This document shows, piece after piece, positions 36,457 to 45,509 of a DNA stretch of 64,000 bases (within the stretch, counting starts at the first letter, position 1; each line of letters opens with the position of its first letter). The stretch spans positions 5,394,001-5,458,000 of the forward strand of contig OY762824.1 in the NCBI GenBank assembly GCA_963666465.1. Reading direction: 5' to 3'. The notes beneath the pieces are model-generated. The model worked only from the letters and a program-made list of their open reading frames with translations, was not told the DNA's origin and did no database searches. The translations under genes and the position numbers were made by a program. The DNA is from VXYL01 sp963666465 (lineage in GTDB: Bacteria; Pseudomonadota; Gammaproteobacteria; Pseudomonadales; Azotimanducaceae).

Positions 36457-37143
36457 TCACGGCGGCGCCTGTGCCTCCGCCGCCATGATCGCCGCCAGCA
36501 CCGCCAGGCGCTCCGCCGGCGGCATCGCCCGGTAGCGCCGGCCCCAGCTCGCCGCCTTGCGCTTGACGGTCTGCCGGTGCGTGAAGTTCCGCCCGGCGCG
36601 CGACGCCCAGTGCACCCGGTCCGGCGCGAAGTTGAACCACACCTTCTCGGTCACCACCCCCGCCTGGTTCATCACCTGCAGCGACACGCTGCGCCAGCCG
36701 CGCAGCAGCTCGTCGTACAGCGCCGACGGATACCCCGACACCATCGCCGCGCACGGCAGGCCCTTGAGCAGCTCCAGAAGCGCCGCGTGGTCGGTGTCCT
36801 CGTAGTCGTGGCGGTAGCGGCGCGTCGACTTGCGCGCGCTCCTCAGGTAGGGCGGATCGCTGTACACCAGCTCCGAGCCGTCGAACGGGAACTCCGACAG
36901 GTGCGCGTGGCAGTCGCCATGCACCAGCTCGACCGCATAACCGCACTCGAACCCCGACAGCGCGCGACCGTCCAGGTCGATGCCGATGTTGCGCAGCGCC
37001 GCCGGCTTGCGCTTCATCACCGCACCGCCGCCCAGGTGCGTCTCGATGTACACCGAATGCGGCGGCATCAGCGCCACCAGCGCCTGCCACAGGCCCGATG
37101 CCGCCTTCGATCCGAACCACGGGTTGCCCATGGCGCGCATCAT
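36457..37143 (-). CDS. D12-class (Dam-like) adenine-N6 DNA methyltransferase
   Basis: A 228-residue protein with the D12/Dam fold: N-terminal GNPWFGSK, motif I THLGGGAV (about 35-42), SAM acidic residue in IGIDLDGRA, and the catalytic SDPPY (residues 95-99). The wording (ETHLGGGAVMKRKP, YSDPPYLRSARKSTRRYRHDY) is that of solitary or phage-encoded DAM-type enzymes. No restriction endonuclease is adjacent, so it is an orphan. The target sequence cannot be read from the protein. Convergent context with repeats on both sides suggests an acquired gene. Confidence 0.88.
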   Translation of the reverse strand: MMRAMGNPWFGSKAASGLWQALVALMPPHSVYIETHLGGGAVMKRKPAALRNIGIDLDGRALSGFECGYAVELVHGDCHAHLSEFPFDGSELVYSDPPYLRSARKSTRRYRHDYEDTDHAALLELLKGLPCAAMVSGYPSALYDELLRGWRSVSLQVMNQAGVVTEKVWFNFAPDRVHWASRAGRNFTHRQTVKRKAASWGRRYRAMPPAERLAVLAAIMAAEAQAPP

Positions 37144-37548
37144 AGGCTCGACGTTCTATGGTGTCAAGCCTCTGCCACTCCCGCTCCGCGTCAAATGCCA
37201 AAGTGAGAACTGCCATGTGGACTCAAGACACATGAGACTGCGGAGTCAGGGCAGCCTGGCTCGCAATGCAGTGCATGGGGTAGCCGTGTCGAGCCTTTCG
37301 GCGGGGCGAACGTGATTGCAGAAGTGGAGGCAGTCGGCGAGGGGTCCCCCAACGCAGCAGTGCCCGAACGAACTTCGCAAGGTGGCCAATGGAGGAATTT
37401 CGAAGTGATCACGTCAATCGCTGGTCGAGATGGCATTCGTCCGGGACCAAGTCCGACGTCGCGCCGTGAAGCGCGGCCATTTCGAGAAGCCATTGCAGGT
37501 CGGCAATGGAGGGCAGGTTGCGCTCGCTCCAGGGAGGATGCCCTGGCG
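37144..37548. other. Spacer without a supported gene
   Basis: It holds a degenerate family D end (37194-37213) and a 23-base sequence (37219-37241) shared in inverse orientation with 22086-22108. On the minus strand, 37432-37560 reads as a plausible protein tail (SIADLQWLLEMAALHG, DLVPDECHLDQRLT) but has no start of its own outside the Uma2 gene, so I do not call it. Confidence 0.4.
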
Positions 37549-38121
37549 TCAGGGCCAGAGGTCGGCGAGGCTGAAGGTGATCGCGTCGAAGGGAGGGATG
37601 CACACGGGGTCGTCGTCCTTCGCGGCGCCGATCAGGACCCATTGTTCTTCACGCAGCTCGAACGCCTCCATGGTGCGGTCTGCTGGGTCCACGAGCCACA
37701 GATGCCCGACTCCTTCACGGGCATAGATTGGGCGCTTGCCATGCAGGTCGATGCGGCGCGTTGAGGGCGAGAGCACTTCGCAAGCCCAATCCGGCGCCAA
37801 TGTGAAGAATGCCGTGTCGGGGTAGTCGGGCATTCGCTTCCGGCGCCAGCCGGCGAGGTCTGGGACGAGGATGTCTTCGCCGAAGTGCAGCTCCGGCTCG
37901 TCAAGGATCCACCATCCGCCAGGACCTCCGCGACCGAACTGGAATGCCTGCGAAAGGTCTGTCCCCAATGACGAGCTGGCCAGGGTGTGAGGCGCAGCGG
38001 GCCTTGGATGCGTGTGCAGCACCCCACCGACAACCTCCGCCACCTGGTGGGGCGGAGCGTCGAGCACATCTTGGTAGGTAGCCCGATCGCCCAATATCGA
38101 TTGTCCCGCCCGCACTTTCAC
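37549..38121 (-). CDS. Uma2-family (DUF820) putative endonuclease
   Basis: A 190-residue PD-(D/E)xK-fold protein. YQDVLDAPPHQVAEVVGGVLHTHPRPA, HFGEDILVPDLAGWRRKRMP, FTLAPDWACEVLSPSTRRIDLHGKR and HLWLVDPADRTMEAFEL are the usual Uma2 blocks; the Asp of VPDL, Glu of CEVLSPS and Lys of HGKR are the likely metal/nuclease residues. No nuclease activity is established for most members. GTG at 38121 gives a normal N-terminus. The frame stays open for another 112 codons through the 90-base tandem repeat upstream, which is almost certainly not translated as part of this protein. Confidence 0.82.
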   Translation of the reverse strand: MKVRAGQSILGDRATYQDVLDAPPHQVAEVVGGVLHTHPRPAAPHTLASSSLGTDLSQAFQFGRGGPGGWWILDEPELHFGEDILVPDLAGWRRKRMPDYPDTAFFTLAPDWACEVLSPSTRRIDLHGKRPIYAREGVGHLWLVDPADRTMEAFELREEQWVLIGAAKDDDPVCIPPFDAITFSLADLWP

Positions 38122-38190
38122 CACACAATTTGCCAGGCGGAAGCCGCACCTTGTCCGATCAGATGCGCTTCCTGCTCGATCTCCGCAGGA

Positions 38191-38460
38191 GCCTTCAGCC
38201 GGGGAAGCATCCCCGACCGCCGACGCGCAGGGAAGTGCCGGCAACTCCCCCGTCGCCGGGGGCGTGCTTCCATGCAGGGAGCCTTCAGCCGGGGAAGCAT
38301 CCCCGACCGCCGACGCGCAGGGAAGTGCCGGCAACTCCCCCGTCGCCGGGGGCGTGCTTCCATGCAGGGAGCCTTCAGCCGGGGAAGCATCCCCGACCGC
38401 CGACGCGCAGGGAAGTGCCGGCAACTCCCCCGTCGCCGGGGGCGTGCTTCCATGCAAGCC
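38191..38460. repeat. Three exact tandem copies of a 90-base unit
   Basis: The unit starts GAGCCTTCAGCCGGGG and ends GGGCGTGCTTCCATGCAG. The three copies appear identical. Since 90 is a multiple of three, frames stay open through it on both strands. Diverged copies are at 16481-16662, and its first 14 bases are the core of the minisatellite in rppH. There are no spacers, so it is not a CRISPR array. Confidence 0.9.
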
Positions 38461-38471
38461 GGAGGAATCGC

Positions 38472-39323
38472 CTACCCCCCAAGCCAGTCGTTGAAGCGGG
38501 CCCTTCGTTTTTCGTGGAACGCTCGGACGCCTTCTCGGGCGTCGGGGTGGTGGTCGGAGATGGCGGTCTTGGCGGCAATTTCGTCGAGGCTCTGTTCCCA
38601 GCTCATCTCGGCGGCGTTGTAGATGGAGCGCTTGAGGAGGCGCATGGAGACTTGCGGGCCTTCGGCGAGTTCCGTGGCCAGTTCCATCGTCGCCGACTCA
38701 AGCTGGCCTGATGGCACCACCTCGTGGACGAGGCCGAGTTCGAGCGCTTCTTCCGCCTCGATGATGCGCTTGCGCATCATGAAGTCCATGGCGCGGGAGA
38801 CGCCCAGGAGCTGCACCAGAAGGTACTGGCCGCCTTCGTCCGGCAGCAGGCCAAAGCGCAGGGTGGCGCTGCCCATGCGGACGCCTTGCGAAGCGATGCG
38901 GAAGTCGCAGGCGAGGGCGAGGGAGAAGCCGGTCTGGATGGCGACGCCGTTGATGGCGGCGATGGTGAGCTTGTCGAGCGAACGCACCTGCGTATTGACG
39001 CGCTGGGAAATGGTTCTGAGGCCGTTGTAGGTGCCGAGGCTGTTGTCGTGGCCGTGGGCGATCTTTGGCGTGAGCGATGCGCCGGCGATGTTCGAGCTCT
39101 GATAGCCCTTGAGGTCGTCGCCGGCGCAGAACGCCCGGCCTGAGCCGGTGAAGACCACCACTCGCACGTCGTTGTCCATCTGCGCCTGGGTGACCGCCTC
39201 CACCAGATCGCGCTTGATCGACGCGGTGAAGCCGTTCAGCCGTTCCGGCGTCGTGAAGCGAAACCAGGCGATGCCGGGCGATCGCACCGCAACGTTGAAG
39301 CCCTTGAAGTCTCCGGTGTCCAT
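38472..39323 (-). CDS. Enoyl-CoA hydratase/isomerase family protein
   Basis: A 283-residue crotonase-fold protein. GRAFCAGDDLKGYQ and INGVAIQTGFSLALACDFRIAS form the two oxyanion-hole loops; GLLPDEGGQYLLVQLLG follows, where Glu/Asp positions would act in hydration. FTTPERLNGFTASIKRDL is the N-terminal CoA-site block. ATG at 39323 gives the standard N-terminus, with GGAAGG upstream. Typical substrates are 2-enoyl-CoAs; this exact one is unknown. It is 77 bases downstream of ptsP on the same strand. Confidence 0.88.
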   Translation of the reverse strand: MDTGDFKGFNVAVRSPGIAWFRFTTPERLNGFTASIKRDLVEAVTQAQMDNDVRVVVFTGSGRAFCAGDDLKGYQSSNIAGASLTPKIAHGHDNSLGTYNGLRTISQRVNTQVRSLDKLTIAAINGVAIQTGFSLALACDFRIASQGVRMGSATLRFGLLPDEGGQYLLVQLLGVSRAMDFMMRKRIIEAEEALELGLVHEVVPSGQLESATMELATELAEGPQVSMRLLKRSIYNAAEMSWEQSLDEIAAKTAISDHHPDAREGVRAFHEKRRARFNDWLGG

Positions 39324-39400
39324 CAGCCTTGTCCTTCCTCCGTTCGGGACGCGTTCAAGCCGTCTCTCGGTGGCGATGCTTCGGTGAAGAGCACGCCTCG

Positions 39401-41686
39401 TCAAAAAAGCTCCGGCACCTCGTGGTGCGGGATGAGTCGTTCGAGTCCGATGCCCACAAGCTGGTCACGCACGAAGGCTACGATTTCCGTCGTCGAGCGC
39501 ATCCTCAGCACCCGCGCCACAATGCGCCGGCAGTCGCGCAAGGAGACGCTGCGAATCACCAGCTTCACCCGCGGCAGGTTGGTGGCGTTCATGGAAAGCA
39601 CGTCGTAGCCCATCCCCACGCACAAGAGAGCGCCTTCCGGCGTGCCGGCAAGTTCGCCGCAGATGCCCACGGGCTTGCCTTCGGCATGGCAGCTCTTGGC
39701 GATCTCGCGCAAGGCGATGAGCACCGAGGGATGCATCTCCTGAAAGAGGCAGGCAACGCGTGAGTTGTTGCGGTCCACCGCCAGCATGTATTGGGTGAGG
39801 TCGTTGGAGCCCACGGCAAGGAAGTCGAGCTGGCGGGCCAGGTCGCGGGTGAGATAGACGGCGGCCGGCACCTCGATCATCACCCCGACCAGGGGCGGCT
39901 TGACGTCGAATCCCTCTTCCTCCACCTCCTGATAGGCACGGTCGATCAGGGCGCGGGCCTCGGCCACTTCATCGAGGCTCGACACCATCGGCAACATGAT
40001 GCGCAGAATTCCCTCGAGCCCCGCGTTGGCCTTGATCATGGCGCGCACCTGGCCGAGGAAGATCTCCGGGTGGTCCAGCGTCACGCGGATGCCGCGCCAG
40101 CCGAGGAACGGGTTCTCTTCGTTGATGGGGAAGTAGGAGAGCGACTTGTCGCCGCCGATGTCGAGGGTGCGCATGGTCACCGGGCGCGGCTCGAACGCCT
40201 CCATGTGCTCGCGATAGATGCTGCGCTGGTCTTCCTCGGTTGGGAAGCGGTCCCGCATGGCGAACGGCACTTCGGTGCGAAACAGGCCAATGCCTTCGGC
40301 GCCGCGGTCCAGCGAGCGCGAGATTTCGCTGACGAGCCCCACGTTCACCCACAGGTTCAGGCGGTGGCCGTCGCGGGTAACGCTCGGCAGTTCCTTGAGG
40401 GAATCGAGTTCGGCGACGAGTCGGCCTTCCTCCTCGGCGAAGCCGTCGTACTGTGCCCGCACCAGCGGTCCCGGCGAGACGAACACCTCGCCGTAGTGGC
40501 CGTCCACCACCATGGGCTGACCATCGACGCGGAAGATCGGCATCTCCACCACGCCCATCACCGTCGGAATGCCGAGCGCCTGGGCCAAAATGGCACCGTG
40601 CGAATAGCTTGAACCGCGCACCGACACGATGCCGCGCAGTTTCTCCCGCGGCAGTTCCGCCATCATCGAGGCGGTGACCTCGTCCGATACCAGGATCATG
40701 TCGTCGGGGAGTGCCAGCTCGCCGCGGCTGATGTCCTGCAGATAGGCGAGGACGCGCTGGCCCAGGTCGCGCACGTCTGCGGAACGCTCGCGCAGATAGG
40801 AGTCCGGCATCTTCTCGAAGGTGGCCACGTGTTCGAGAATCACCTGCCGCAGCGCACCCTGCGCCCACTGGCCCAGGCGAATGCGCTGCCGCACTTCGCC
40901 GGCGAGGGCGACGTCGTCGAGGATGTGCAGATATGCCTCGAAAAGCTCGCGCTCTTCCGGTTGCAGGTTCTTCGAGAGCCCTTCGTTGATGCGTTCCAGG
41001 TCGTCGCGCACGCTGCGGATGGCCTGGTCGAAGATCTTGAGTTCCGCTTCGACGCTGTCGGTGGCCCGGTCCGGCACCGAGTCGAGCGACACCATGGGCT
41101 TGACGACCACGGCGGTGCCGATGCCGATGCCCGGAGCGCCCGGGACCCCTTGGTAGTTGGCCTCGTGGGCATGGGTGTCGCCGTCGAACAGGTGCCGAAT
41201 CTCGCCGGTGGCGTCGGCATGGGCAACGATGCCGGCGAACTGGGCGGCGAGGGTGACCAGGAATGCCACCTCCTGCTCGGAGTAACGGCGCGGCGGATGC
41301 CCCTGCACCACCATCACGCCGAGGACGATGCGGTTGTGAATGATGGGAACGCCCAGAAAGGCGCTGAACTCCTCCTCGCCGAGTTGCGGCACGTGGAAGT
41401 AGCGCGGGTGCTCGGTGGCGTCGCGCAGGTTGATGGGTTCGGCGCGTTGCACCACCCATCCCACGAGTCCCTCGCCGGGCGCCAGCGAGAAGCTGCCGAG
41501 GGCGTCGGGGTTGAGCCCTTCGCTGGCGACGAAGCTGAAGCGCTCGGAGGCGCGATCCAGCAGATAGATCGAGCACACCTCGGTGTCGAGGATCATTGAA
41601 ACGCGGGCGACGGTGAGGTCCAGTGCCTGGCGGAAGCTGCTGGTGGCGCCGACGTCCTGGACGATCTGCCGCAACGCGTCAAGCAT
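39401..41686 (-). CDS. ptsP: Nitrogen-PTS enzyme I (PEP-protein phosphotransferase, EI-Ntr)
   Basis: A 761-residue EI-Ntr. An N-terminal GAF domain (about 15-155) is followed by the EI HPr-binding and phosphohistidine domains (His363 in SYSHGAILAQ) and the C-terminal PEP-utilising TIM barrel (VPFAMRDRFPTEEDQ, PMVSSLDEV, GSNDLTQYMLAVDRNN, GICGELAGTPEGA). It takes phosphate from PEP and passes it to NPr and EIIA-Ntr, linking nitrogen/carbon state to K+ and stress control. Its ATG lies eight bases inside the 3' end of rppH, the conserved rppH-ptsP pairing. ptsN/ptsO are not in the window. Confidence 0.95.
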   Translation of the reverse strand: MLDALRQIVQDVGATSSFRQALDLTVARVSMILDTEVCSIYLLDRASERFSFVASEGLNPDALGSFSLAPGEGLVGWVVQRAEPINLRDATEHPRYFHVPQLGEEEFSAFLGVPIIHNRIVLGVMVVQGHPPRRYSEQEVAFLVTLAAQFAGIVAHADATGEIRHLFDGDTHAHEANYQGVPGAPGIGIGTAVVVKPMVSLDSVPDRATDSVEAELKIFDQAIRSVRDDLERINEGLSKNLQPEERELFEAYLHILDDVALAGEVRQRIRLGQWAQGALRQVILEHVATFEKMPDSYLRERSADVRDLGQRVLAYLQDISRGELALPDDMILVSDEVTASMMAELPREKLRGIVSVRGSSYSHGAILAQALGIPTVMGVVEMPIFRVDGQPMVVDGHYGEVFVSPGPLVRAQYDGFAEEEGRLVAELDSLKELPSVTRDGHRLNLWVNVGLVSEISRSLDRGAEGIGLFRTEVPFAMRDRFPTEEDQRSIYREHMEAFEPRPVTMRTLDIGGDKSLSYFPINEENPFLGWRGIRVTLDHPEIFLGQVRAMIKANAGLEGILRIMLPMVSSLDEVAEARALIDRAYQEVEEEGFDVKPPLVGVMIEVPAAVYLTRDLARQLDFLAVGSNDLTQYMLAVDRNNSRVACLFQEMHPSVLIALREIAKSCHAEGKPVGICGELAGTPEGALLCVGMGYDVLSMNATNLPRVKLVIRSVSLRDCRRIVARVLRMRSTTEIVAFVRDQLVGIGLERLIPHHEVPELF

Positions 41687-42440
41687 GGCCCGAACTCCCG
41701 TCGGCCGCTGGCGCGGCGAGCGCGCCCTCCACCGGCTGCGTCACTCGCAGCATGGGTGCGAGTTCCGCAAGAGCGCGGCGATACACGTCGCGTTTGAACG
41801 ACACCACCTGCGCCAGCGGATACCAATAGCTAACCCAGCGCCAGTGGTCGAACTCCGGCTTGGGGGTGTGGTCGGTTCGCACGGCGTCGTCGCCGGCGAG
41901 GAGCCGCAGCAGGAACCACTTCTGCTTCTGGCCGAGAAAGCGCACGGAGCCTTCAGCCGGTCGGGAGCCTTCAGCCGGTCGGGAGCCTTCAGCCGGTCGG
42001 GAGCCTTCAGCCGGTCGGGAGCCTTCAGCCGGTCGGGAGCCTTCAGCCGGTCGGGAGCCTTCAGCCGGTCGGGAGCCTTCAGCCGGTCGGGCCGAACCGG
42101 CCGCAGACGCGGATGGGGATCGCTCGTCATCCCGCCGGCGGCGGTCCGGGGCTCGATGAACGTTGCGTCGACGCATGTAGCGCGGCAGGCGGTAGCGCAG
42201 CCAGCCGGAGGTGGAGGCAACGACCTCCACTGCTTCGGGCTTCAGCGCGACTTCCTCGAACAGCTCGCGATACATCGCGTCCTCGACGCTTTCGCCAGCG
42301 TGAATGCCGCCCTGCGGGAACTGCCAGGCATCGCGCCCGCCCACACGCCGCGCCCACAGCACCTGCCCCGCATCGTTCTGGATAACGATGCAGACGTTGG
42401 GGCGGAAGCCGTGCCGGTCGATGTTCTCGGAGCGATCCAT
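41679..42440 (-). CDS. rppH: RNA 5'-pyrophosphohydrolase with an in-frame minisatellite insert
   Basis: RppH converts 5'-triphosphate mRNA ends to monophosphate, opening them to RNase E. The N-terminal GFRPNVCIVIQND, the Nudix box GGIHAGESVEDAMYRELFEE and the C-terminal GQKQKWFLLRLL and FKRDVYRRAL are clear. At 253 residues it is far longer than the ~160-176 usual. The excess lies between RYRLPRYMRR and GQKQKWF: a basic segment followed by eight copies of SRPAEG (minus strand of 41947-42090). The insert falls between the Nudix helix and the following strand, in a loop. ATG at 42440 gives the canonical start. The 3' end overlaps ptsP. Confidence 0.92.
   Translation of the reverse strand: MDRSENIDRHGFRPNVCIVIQNDAGQVLWARRVGGRDAWQFPQGGIHAGESVEDAMYRELFEEVALKPEAVEVVASTSGWLRYRLPRYMRRRNVHRAPDRRRRDDERSPSASAAGSARPAEGSRPAEGSRPAEGSRPAEGSRPAEGSRPAEGSRPAEGSRPAEGSVRFLGQKQKWFLLRLLAGDDAVRTDHTPKPEFDHWRWVSYWYPLAQVVSFKRDVYRRALAELAPMLRVTQPVEGALAAPAADGSSGHA
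41947..42090. repeat. Minisatellite: eight exact copies of an 18-base unit within rppH
   Basis: GAGCCTTCAGCCGGTCGG is repeated eight times without interruption, in frame with rppH (six codons per unit, SRPAEG on the coding strand). The unit begins with the same GAGCCTTCAGCCGG found in the 90-base repeats at 38191 and 16485. Such an array should change copy number by slippage without breaking the frame. Confidence 0.95.
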
Positions 42441-42729
42441 CGCGCCGATTGTTCCACATCGATGACGGGATTGCTCTGCATTGATTGGGGAGGCGGCGAA
42501 GGCAAGGCTGCGCGCCTGCCGGAAACCCGCCATGCACGTCCGGACGCGCTTCGGGAGGCGTCTCCTCTCTTCTGGAGGGGAGGCCACTCGAAGGGGCGCA
42601 CCCATGCGCGGCGCCGGGTCACGGCATCGGCTTGGCTGACGCTGTCCCTGCTGTGCGGACGCCCCTCCCGTCGCGGCACGGACAGGCGGGACCTCGCCGG
42701 CGGGGCGAAGTCTGGTTGTGACTGCCTGC

Positions 42730-45480
42730 TCAATACTCCCACATCACCGTCACGGATGCCGCGGCGCCCGGCTTTTCGCGGAACACCGTGATTCCCTCCC
42801 GTTCGATCTCGATCGATTCGTTGAGGATGTTGCGGAGCCTGGCCTTTACCGTCAGGAATTCGGTGGGGAACCAGGAGTAGGTGAAGTCGAGGGAGTGGAA
42901 CGGTTGCTCGTAGCCGTCCGGGGCGCCCAGGCGACCGGCGACGTAGAGGCGTTCGCCGAAGACGTTGTACACGATCGTCGCCGTGTGCAGGCCGTCGCTG
43001 CTGTCGAAGCCCAGCATCAGGTTGGCGACGTACTCCGACGCGCCGGCCAGCGGTCGCACATCGTTGGTGGGGGCGTCCGCCTGATCGCCAGCTACCAGTT
43101 CCGAGTCCTGGATCGTCAGGTTGCCCTGCACAAAGAACGATTCGCCAAACTCGCCGAGGAAGCCAAGTTCCTTGAGCCCTTCGAGCTCGATGCCGGTCAC
43201 CCTCGCGCTGTCGGCGTTGACGATTTCCCGCGCCACCGTGGTGTCGCTGGCGGCGGACTCGAAGAACTCGATGGGGCTGTCGATCTCCTTGTGGAACAGC
43301 GACACCGTGACCATGTCGCTGCTGGCGAAGAACCACTCGGCACGCACGTCAATGTTCGACACGTCCGCCGGAATCACGCCGGGATTGCCGTCCACCAGAT
43401 CGTCCGTGATTGGATCGAGGTAGGAGGCGTCGGTGATCTCCCGGAGATCTGGCCGCACCACCGTCTCGCTCCAGCCGAAGCGAAGCTGGAACAGCTCTGA
43501 CACCCACGTCTCGTTTATGTAGGTGAGCGACAGAGAAGGATGGACGCGGTCGTCGCGGAACGTCGTTTCCCGAAGCCGGTCGGGATCGGTGGTCACCACG
43601 GGGTCGGTGAGGGAATAGCCATGGACATTCCAGTCGAGGGCAACCTGCTTGTAGTCCTCCCAGCGAGCGCCGGCGGAGACACGCCAGGTTTCGTCCAGCG
43701 TCCAGTCCACCTTGCCGTACACCGCCTCGGTCATGTTGGCGGCGATGTAGCTCTGGTTGTTGGTGCCGGCGAGGTCGAAGACGAAGTTGTTGCCCTCGTC
43801 CAGGATGTTTGTATCGGAGAACACGGTGCCGATGGGCCCTGCGAGGATCGACGGATCGCGTACGCTGAGCGCCCCCAGGCTGAACTGCGACTGCCGGTAG
43901 GTGCGCACCTTCTGCGAGTGCTCGAAGCCGCCGGCGAACTCGATGAACGAGCGGTACGTGAGGATCGGCACCGTCAGGTCCCAGCCGTAGTTCAGCGCCT
44001 CGTCGTCGAGGCTGGTGAAGCGATAGTCCGCCGTGGTGGCATCCACGCTCACCGCCGAGCTCAGCACCTGGCCGGTCGCGCGGTCCGTCACCGTCTGCGC
44101 GTCCACATTCACCTGATTCGGGATCTCTGTGGTTGCCCGGGCCTCGGAGTAGAACCAGGTCACCTCCGTCTCTTCCGGCAACGGCGTGCGCTCCAGCCAG
44201 CCGAGCAGCGGCAATTCGCGGGTCTCGACGCCGATCCGGTGCGTGCCCGTGATCTGGTTCACGACCATCTCGCGCTGCTCGAACTGCAGGCGGTAGTCGC
44301 GAAAGCCGATGCCGTCGGACACCTCGCGGTTCTCGTTGAAGAAGTCGCGGACGGCGGTTTCGTCGTCGGTGTTGCGCAGGAAGAGCGTCGTGGTGGCGAC
44401 TTCGTGATCCTCGCCGAAGCGGGCGCCCAGGTTCAGGTTGCCGGTCATGTCCACGGCAAAGGTGGATTCGAGCTCCGTGTCCGTGCGCTCGTCCGGGAAG
44501 TTGAAGTTGCGGCTGAAGCGCTCGCTTTCGCGCCAGTCGGTCTTGTAGGCACCGCCGACGAGGAAGCCGAATTCCCAGCGGTCGCCGAGGAGGAGGTTGT
44601 TGCCGAGGCTGGCCTTGAGGTTCAGGTCCGGGCCAATTGACTCCTCGGTGAGCGAGATGTCGCGGTTGAGATTGAGCGCCAGCTCGCGGTTGATGCGTCG
44701 CGCCTCTTCCACCGTGGCATCGGCGCGGCCTTCGCGCCTGAGCCCCGTGAGGATGCCCTGCACGTCCACGTTGGCGAGGAAGCGGTCGATGCCGGCGGCG
44801 AGGTCTGCCGACATGGCGCGGGTGCCGTCGTCCACCCCGAGCCGGTCGTGGCCGCCGCCGGCATAGCTGAAGACGTCGCCGTCGTTCTCGAAGTTGAGCC
44901 CCGAGCCCGCTTCCAGCGCATAGGTGAGGCTCGCGGGAATGCCCTTGGCGCGAATGTCCACTGCGCCGCCGCCGAAAGCGGCTGGCATGTCGGCGGAATA
45001 GGACTTCTGCACCCGCAGCGACTGGACGATGGCGGTGGGGAAGATGTCGAGCGGAATGACGTTGCGGGTCAGGTCCGGCGACGGGATGCTGGCGCCGTTG
45101 AGCGATACGCTCGAGTAGCGCTCGCCAAGGCCGCGCACGTAGATGAACTTCTCGTTCACCAGCGAGAGGCCGGAGATGCGCCTGAGCGCCACGGCGACGG
45201 TGGTGTCGCCGAGGCGGGAGATGGTGTCGTCGCCGAGCACGTCGGACACCACCTCGTCGTCCTTGCGCTCGTTCACCAGCTCCCGGGCAGCGTTGTAGAG
45301 ACGGCCGATGACGACCACTTCCTCTTCGGCGGAGGAGGCGGCGGAGTCGGCTTCGTCCGCAGCCTCTTGGCCGGCGGCGCCGAATCCCATGACGAGGGCG
45401 GCGACGAGTGCCGCCGCGTGGCTGGCGCCGAGCGCTTCCGCGAAGGGAGCGCGGGAACCGATTGACCGATGGGTCTTCAT
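42730..45480 (-). CDS. TonB-dependent outer-membrane receptor
   Basis: A 916-residue receptor. A signal peptide (about 1-37) is followed by EEEVVVIGRLY (TonB-box-like), the plug domain (DDTISRLGDTTVAVALRRISGL, YVRGLGERYSSVSLNGASIPS, DIFPTAIVQSLRVQKSYSADMP, FGGGAVDIRAKG) and a long beta-barrel ending in the aromatic VTVMWEY, as expected for barrel assembly. The gene follows the lipoprotein gene by 29 bases on the same strand. The four phased PhoB half-sites upstream of that gene make a phosphorus compound a likely substrate. This is inference. Confidence 0.9.
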   Translation of the reverse strand: MKTHRSIGSRAPFAEALGASHAAALVAALVMGFGAAGQEAADEADSAASSAEEEVVVIGRLYNAARELVNERKDDEVVSDVLGDDTISRLGDTTVAVALRRISGLSLVNEKFIYVRGLGERYSSVSLNGASIPSPDLTRNVIPLDIFPTAIVQSLRVQKSYSADMPAAFGGGAVDIRAKGIPASLTYALEAGSGLNFENDGDVFSYAGGGHDRLGVDDGTRAMSADLAAGIDRFLANVDVQGILTGLRREGRADATVEEARRINRELALNLNRDISLTEESIGPDLNLKASLGNNLLLGDRWEFGFLVGGAYKTDWRESERFSRNFNFPDERTDTELESTFAVDMTGNLNLGARFGEDHEVATTTLFLRNTDDETAVRDFFNENREVSDGIGFRDYRLQFEQREMVVNQITGTHRIGVETRELPLLGWLERTPLPEETEVTWFYSEARATTEIPNQVNVDAQTVTDRATGQVLSSAVSVDATTADYRFTSLDDEALNYGWDLTVPILTYRSFIEFAGGFEHSQKVRTYRQSQFSLGALSVRDPSILAGPIGTVFSDTNILDEGNNFVFDLAGTNNQSYIAANMTEAVYGKVDWTLDETWRVSAGARWEDYKQVALDWNVHGYSLTDPVVTTDPDRLRETTFRDDRVHPSLSLTYINETWVSELFQLRFGWSETVVRPDLREITDASYLDPITDDLVDGNPGVIPADVSNIDVRAEWFFASSDMVTVSLFHKEIDSPIEFFESAASDTTVAREIVNADSARVTGIELEGLKELGFLGEFGESFFVQGNLTIQDSELVAGDQADAPTNDVRPLAGASEYVANLMLGFDSSDGLHTATIVYNVFGERLYVAGRLGAPDGYEQPFHSLDFTYSWFPTEFLTVKARLRNILNESIEIEREGITVFREKPGAAASVTVMWEY

Positions 45481-45509
45481 GGCATGACTCCCGCCAGGCG
45501 TCCTGCCCA

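Noticed and set aside
38191..38460. Possible CRISPR array
   Set aside because: The units are contiguous 90-base copies without unique spacers, and no cas genes are present. The same applies to the 18-base array at 41947-42090.
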